Assembly: GCA_009103225.1 (NCBI GenBank)
Contig: RHPI01000890.1
Coordinates: forward strand, 6,130 to 29,149
Reading direction: 5' to 3'
Length of the DNA stretch: 23,020 bases
Origin: Chlorokybus atmophyticus
Lineage: Eukaryota > Streptophyta > Chlorokybophyceae > Chlorokybales > Chlorokybaceae
The position numbers were made by a program, and so were the translations under genes. Below, one piece after another: positions 18,278 through 23,020 of this stretch. Within the stretch, counting starts at the first letter, position 1; the number at the start of each line of letters is the position of its first letter. The notes below the pieces were generated by a model, which did not search any database, was not told the DNA's origin, and was given only the letters and a program-made list of their open reading frames with translations.

Positions 18278-19724
18278 CTACAGCTCCTCTCCATCATCGC
18301 TTTGCTCGTCATTACGGAACAAAGCACCACGCGCTGGGGCCTGTGGAGGAGACGCCGGAGCTTGCTCGTCCTCCTCAAACGGTTGTGCCAGCCAATGAAA
18401 TGCCGTTTCTGCCTCAGCGAGCGGGTCACGAGCTGCTGTCTCTTGCGGCCGGCGCCGATTGGGATCTTTCAGGTATTCGACACAAGATGCAGTGCGGCGT
18501 TTCACAAGGGTGAATGGCTGGAGGGCTGCGTACCGTTGCCTCATCTCCCGCTTCATTGACATGATCATGGTGTTGATTTCGCTGAGGTACTCTTCATGTG
18601 TGTCTATGCTGGCAGCTAGGAGAGGGTCTCCATCCTTGCCCTTTAGGATGCGCTCCACCTGCGTAGTTTACAGGCATGTCTTAGTGGCATCGAAAGCCAC
18701 TATTCACTGCAACGCGTCTGCAAGCCTGTAGTTTGGGGCTACAGCATTCCCGAATTGCTAATGCTGGAGTTCAGAGTGCTCACCGTAAGCAACAGGTATG
18801 CGAGGTGGTTGACTGTCAGCTGCCGGCGACCAGGTGTCGTGACGGCGTAAGACCAGCATTGCACGATTATTTGCCAGATTATGGGATTGCCCCATTCACG
18901 GATGTATCTCCTCCGCTCCGGGTCTGCAGTGTCGGTCACCTCAAACCTCTGCCATAACTTGTCTGCGACATTCATACCGACAAGGCATTAGGCACGGAAT
19001 AGATAGTTCAAGATGAGCCTGCACCAGGCTAGAATAGTGCCCGTGACTTACTTTGGAGCGCGTTGCGCATTCGGGCTTTTTGAGTCTCCGGGTCCATTAG
19101 GGCGTCGATATGCCTGATTGAATCGCTTATAATAGGCGAGATGAGTGCGTGTGTATGGAGGCTGAGTGAGAAGGCAGTGTTGCATAGCAGACATGGTGGT
19201 GAGGGACCCAACTCACTTGCGCTTGTTGCTGTTAAACAGTGTCCACTTGTACTTCTTCTCAAGGACATGCTTGATCTTGGTGACGTTCTCAGACCGGACC
19301 TGCGTAGCTTTCTTCAGGGCGATACTCTAGTGGAAGGGGCACTTCTTGGGAGTCCAGTACACCTTATAGAACTTGGCCGCATCGGCCTCGTCGTCATGGT
19401 CGAAGCCAACTACCTGTCACGGGCAGGTTGGTCAGTGTCACGGTGCAGTGCGGTCATGAAGCATTCACAGCACCTGACACATGACGTTACGAATAGTGTC
19501 CTCCTTGGGATAAACGTGGCTCTCTACCCAGTGGCCGTTTATGATTTTAACGACGGCATCTCGCAAATGCTGTCCACAAAAGAACAATCCGTTACACACA
19601 ATGTCACAGTGTCACACAGTGCTTACCTCGTTGCCAATCTTCCACTTGCTTGGGGAAGGGTTGCTGACGGCCGAGGTTGCCACGTCACGGCCAAATGCGT
19701 TTGGGTTGGGGGTTTCAATCGACC
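18278..19724 (-). CDS. six-exon gene of unknown family (minus gene, copy B), 5' end lost
   Basis: Exons in gene order are 19724-19627, 19569-19474, 19326-19217, 19125-19052, 18962-18784 and 18658-18278. Introns are 57-147 bp with GT donors (GTAAGC, GTGCTG, GTGAGT, GTAAGT, GTGAGC) and AG acceptors. Phases agree at all five joints and give 311 codons to a TAG stop. Segments include LRDAVVKIINGHWVES, then KIKHVLEKKYKWTLF, IRHIDALMDPETQKARM, and ERRRYIREWGNPIIWQ. The tail is basic (KREMRQR) and then acidic (DDGEEL). An alternative acceptor for the third exon would add VVGFDHDDEADAAKFY but needs a stop to be skipped. A Gln-rich upstream exon (about 19846-20118) and the promoter are disrupted by a tandem duplication (about 19767-19921) and the 630-bp deletion. 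It is probably not expressed normally. Family not recognised. Helical and charged composition would fit a nucleic-acid-binding protein, which is inference. Confidence 0.6.
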
Positions 19725-20081
19725 CTGTGCAAGCACAACCACATGAGTCATGCTGCCAGCCATGAAAGATGCAACCCTCACAGTTGCAAAAGAAGAACAA
19801 CGTGCACAGTGTATTCAGAACGCATGCAGTGAGTCACTGTGCTAGTCATGAAAGAAGCAAGCATCCAAGGTAGAAGTTGAGCAAGAAGCAACGTGCACAG
19901 TGCATCAAGAACGCATGCAGTCTAGCTTGCCCTGGAGACTGCGGTGTCAGGTGGAGTTGTTGTGATGTGTTGGGCGTTAGCGCGGGGTCTTGCTGCAATT
20001 GGTTGGCGACGGTTGCCTGGTTGAACACTGGGGGCAATGTGGACAACTGGCGCCGACCTCCATGACGAGGTGCACTTACGG

Positions 20082-21207
20082 ATGGGGCTGTCCAACATGC
20101 ATCACCAACATTGGACAAGCCAACAGGCCATTAAAGACCATCTTCACACAGAGAGCTGCTTGGTGGCTCGCTTTCTGCAACAAGGAGTGGATCAGGAGCT
20201 GCAGTCCTTGGAGCCCCTTGTCAGAACCATGCGGGACCAATTGCGGCTGTGGGAACAAGCACAAAGGAATGCAGAGGTACGCTCAACACTCACATGCATT
20301 TCCTTGCAAGAGCAATTGGTTTTTTAGCGCAGTCCATGTGATATATGTAGCGTGGCTGCAGGCCTCCACTATTCACCCATACCTACCCTACAGTCAAGCC
20401 GACGTTGCGGAAGCAAGAGCAGATAGACAGAGCTGGGCGGCGGTATGTTGTTGTCAATCTCGCTGTGCATGTTGACTGCAATGTTGGCTCCAATGCATGC
20501 CTACCTTTGCATGCTAGGATGTGCGTGAGCGTGCGAAGTCGCGCGCGCGTGCCGAACGAAGTAGGCTGGGTTTGAGCACAGGAGCGCGTGGCCATTCGTC
20601 CGGCATTCAACCAATAGTGCATCAACCAGCAATGACGCAGTCCATGCAATCATTCGTGCATCAACCAGCAATGTCGCAGGTGACTGTTTCGAAGCAACCA
20701 ACTGATGACGGTGTGACGCAGTTGACTATTGCAATTGCAGTGTCGCAAGCATGCAGCTAACCCACATGTGATTGGTTGACAGCACCACAGTGCACTAGGT
20801 CCTGTTGGAGCTCCTATGCAAGCCTGGATTCAATCCCATCAACTGGTCCTTTAATCCCACTTGCTGATGGGCGCGGCGGCAATGCGGCATCAGTTTAACA
20901 TGCATGTTGGCCTGTTGAATCCCGACATGTCCATTGGGGCAGTGGCGCATGATGTGCCCATGGCTCACGAGCTCCGTGACGAGTCTGCCATCGAGGATGG
21001 CGGGGAGAGTGCACCCAATACCACCTTGTCAGCCCCCATGGCTTCCCCTGCTCCATGCAGCCCACGGGCCATTGAGGTAAGTCGCTGTCTCTTGTGCTCG
21101 TGCCTTGGTAACAATGCGTCAGGCACATGCATAAGCTTATATTCGTCCTTTGCAACATTGTGAGCCATCTTATCCTGGGTCCTGTATACAGCCCCCCTTG
21201 CTGCATG
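20082..21207 (+). CDS. plus gene, copy B: exons a-d, cut by copia-2
   Basis: Exon a (20082-20276, 65 codons), b (20518-20679, 54), c (20894-21076, 61) and the first bases of d (21192-21207) join in phase 0 at every boundary. Donors are GTACGC, GTGACT and GTAAGT; acceptors are CTAG, CATCAG and ATACAG. Exon a is probably a coiled or helical segment (FLQQGVDQELQSLEPLV), and b is basic (RARAERSR) then Gln/Pro-rich. Exon b carries a 13-residue repeat with two VHQPAM motifs, one of which copy A lacks. Exon c is Met/Pro/Ser-rich. By comparison with copy A the product would end in an OTU-like protease domain, so this part is its N-terminal region. The first exon sits on the deletion junction, so the original start and promoter are missing. 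Confidence 0.55.
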
Positions 21208-21632
21208 TGTTGAGAGTCATTCCTACATACGATCAGCATCGACCCTCCACACAGGAGTAGAAGGTCGTAAGGACGAGCACTAGGTCCGGACTTAGCAAGA
21301 TGGCGTCGTCGGACCAGACTCCGGACTCCAGACAGGAGCCTTACTAACTGCTTCGTATCTCCGCGTATACTGACTCGTATTAGGCGTGTGAGAGCTTGTT
21401 GGAAAGCTCTGGTTGTAAGGAAGACAACACAGCCTAGAGCGCGTCAAAAGGCTGAGTATAGCTTACGCAGTGCTTGCAAACGTAGACGTGTGTGTAACTG
21501 GCTGGTATAAGAACCAGCGGACAACTTGTAATAGAAGAATGTGATGTGACTTGTGTATGCTCTGGTGGCGGTAGCTCTGTCTCTGTGTGTCTATGCTTGC
21601 CTCAGCTACATGTGCATGCTAATCCTTCAACA
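21208..21632 (+). repeat. 5' LTR of copia-2
   Basis: 425 bp, TGTTGAGAG...CTTCAACA. A TATAA motif lies at 21506-21510, within the segment missing from the solo LTR. It is followed immediately by the primer-binding site. Confidence 0.93.
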
Positions 21633-21644
21633 GGTTATGGGCCC
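21633..21644 (+). other. primer-binding site of copia-2
   Basis: GGTTATGGGCCC directly follows the LTR, the same initiator-Met anticodon-arm complement as in copia-1. The shared sequence continues as CACACTACGC, so the two families share this part of the leader. Confidence 0.9.
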
Positions 21645-21759
21645 ACACTACGCTTGAGGAGTGTGAGACTAGCTTGTGTGCATAGTAGTTCTACACTACG
21701 GTAGCTTGTTGGTAGCAGAGCCTTGGGTGTCAACTGCAAGAAAGGCAGGCTCGACAGAA

Positions 21760-23020
21760 ATGGAGGCGACCTACGACAAGGGGCAGATTGCAAAGCTGGA
21801 CACCGACAACTACAACACATGGTGCGTGGAGATGAAGGCTTGCTCATCCACAAGAAGGTGTGGAAGTACGTTGATCCGAAGGCACCACCACCAACACCAG
21901 GAGCGAACACTGTGTGGTCAGAGCATTCAGCAGAAGCACACTCTTTGCTTGTGTTGAACAGCAAACCGCATCACTTTCCCATGCTCACTGCATGTGAAGA
22001 TGGTAGACAAGCTTGGGAAAAGCTATCAGCCGTTTTCAGAGCCAAGAACAATGCCAGAAAATTGCAGCTACGCAAGCAGCTCAGCGCACTCAGGAAGGAG
22101 GCAGCAGAACCTATCACAAAGTATGTTGCGCGCGCGAGAGAGCTGTGGGCGGACCTCATCAACGTCGGCCACAACATGGGGGAGACGGAGGTAGTGCTGG
22201 CCATTGTTGCAGGGCTACCAGCAGAGTACGAGGTCGTCGCAACCCTGCTGGAGACGTCATCATCGGAGTTGACGTTGGACGATGTGCTACCGAAGCTGCT
22301 CACCGTGGAGCAGAGGGTTGTGAAGAAGGACGAGCAAGCGGATGCCGTCGCCTTCTACACCGGCAAGCACGCAAAGAAGAGCAACCATGAAGAGAAGTAC
22401 AAGGGCAACAAGCCAGGCAATCCTCGTCACAAAGACCTCACATGCCACTGGTGTGGTTGGAAGGGGCACATGGTGAAGGACTGTAGGAGGAAACAACAGG
22501 GGCAACCTAGAGCAAGCACCAGCAACAGCGGCAAAGAGCACCAACACAAGGAGAAACATGTCGCCTTCACTGCATCCGGTTCGAGGGCGGGCACAGCTTT
22601 CTGGGTGGTGGACTCTGGCTGCGATCGTCATCTCACACCAAACAAGGAGGTGATGGAGGGCTACAGGAAGCTGACGTCCACAATCAAGGTGGCGGGCTTC
22701 GGTGGCGAAGTACTGGTGGCTGAGGGAGTTGGCAACGTACGACTCCAGTGCAAGGTTGGTAACACACTACGCGAGGTGTTGTTACGCAACGTCCTGCATG
22801 TTCCTAAGGCTATTGCGAGTCTATTCTCTGTGAGGGTTGCCGAGCGCTTAGGCGCGGAGATCCTATTTCGGAAGGGTGGCTGCTCAGTCACCCTTGATGG
22901 GATCGTGCACATGGTTGGAATCGCTGATCCGGGAGGGCTCTACCACGTGGAGCAGCCTCAAGACAGAGACATTCAAGCCATGGTGGTGAAGGACAAGGAG
23001 TCGCCAACATTGTGGCATCG
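21760..23020 (+). pseudogene. copia-2 Gag-Pol, N-terminal part with a frameshift
   Basis: The ATG at 21760 starts MEATYDKGQIAKLDTDNYNT, aligned to the copia-1 start. One base is missing after 21840 (GCT-TGCTC against GCACTACTT in copia-1), and translation from this ATG stops soon after, at 21957. From 21843 to the window end the second frame is fully open and aligns with copia-1 throughout. It includes the Gag zinc knuckle (22443-22484; CX2CX4HX4C), an intact protease motif WVVDSGC (Asp codon 22611-22613) and the start of the integrase zinc region (LWHR). Unlike copia-1, this copy keeps the catalytic Asp. Either the frameshift inactivates Gag or it is a sequencing error. Confidence 0.93.

Larger units (their letters stand above)
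17070..21207 (+). repeat. long two-gene repeat, copy B
   Basis: Colinear with copy A from about 17500. The first ~430 bp (17070-17500) are shared only with copy C. Relative to copy A it lacks 630 bp (junction at 20082-20085, microhomology ATGG) and lacks copia-1 (empty site at 20767-20771). It is cut by copia-2 at 21208. Its genes are better preserved than those of copy A. Confidence 0.93.
21208..23020 (+). mobile_element. Ty1/copia retrotransposon copia-2, 5' part
   Basis: 5' LTR, half-tRNA primer site, short leader and gag-protease-integrase start, running off the window end. It is inserted into exon d of the copy B plus gene after GCATG (21203-21207). The undisturbed site is visible in copy A at 9828-9832. 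The proteins are clearly related to copia-1 (same start, zinc knuckle, protease region), but the LTRs differ apart from their ends, so it is a sister family. A solo LTR of this family lies at 16625-17022. Confidence 0.95.

Noticed and set aside
19990-20475. 161-codon plus-strand frame in copy B
   Set aside because: It crosses the deletion junction and the exon a donor in a different frame from the spliced model. Its Cys/Trp-rich composition is that of an off-frame reading.

Overview
The window is eukaryotic, repeat-rich and non-coding for host genes as far as can be seen. Evidence for a eukaryote: Ty1/copia LTR retrotransposons, and phase-consistent GT-AG introns of about 60-240 bp in several coding remnants. 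The lineage is not decided by the sequence. A green alga or other protist is a guess from moderate GC, compact introns and copia elements primed by the initiator-Met tRNA anticodon arm. No rRNA, tRNA, CRISPR or bacterial gene is visible.

Layout. (1) 1-481: a poly-C start and AT-rich sequence without a gene. (2) 482-9832 and onward: 'copy A' of a long repeat of unrecognised class. It holds a 53-bp minisatellite, a decayed minus-strand multi-exon gene (1318-3068), a divergent intergenic region with hairpins (3069-3586) and a decayed plus-strand multi-exon gene (3587-11015) that ends in an OTU-like cysteine protease domain. A near-complete copia element (4335-9391, minus strand; 'copia-1') sits in an intron of the plus gene. 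(3) 11016-14514: further coding remnants, including a Cys-rich stretch and a Tudor-like domain, plus an exact 283-bp copy of part of copy A that abuts an N (probable assembly scar). (4) 14515-15830: 'copy C', an inverted fragment. (5) 15831-17069: a spacer holding a solo LTR. (6) 17070-21207: 'copy B' of the long repeat, opposite in orientation to C, so C and B form a 1.3-kb inverted repeat. (7) 21208-23020: the 5' end of a second, related copia element ('copia-2') that interrupts copy B and runs off the window.

The most interesting object is the A/B repeat. Two divergently transcribed, intron-containing genes share a regulatory spacer, and a minisatellite lies beyond the 3' end of the minus gene. 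In copy B every exon joint that I could place keeps the reading frame (minus gene: six exons, 311 residues; plus gene: four exons, all phase 0). In copy A the same genes have lost splice sites and gained frameshifts and stops. Each copy preserves the empty target site of the copia insertion carried by the other, which fixes both insertions as later than the A/B duplication. I see no recognisable transposase, so 'two-gene mobile element of undescribed type' is a hypothesis, and a segmental duplication of host or viral-like genes remains possible.
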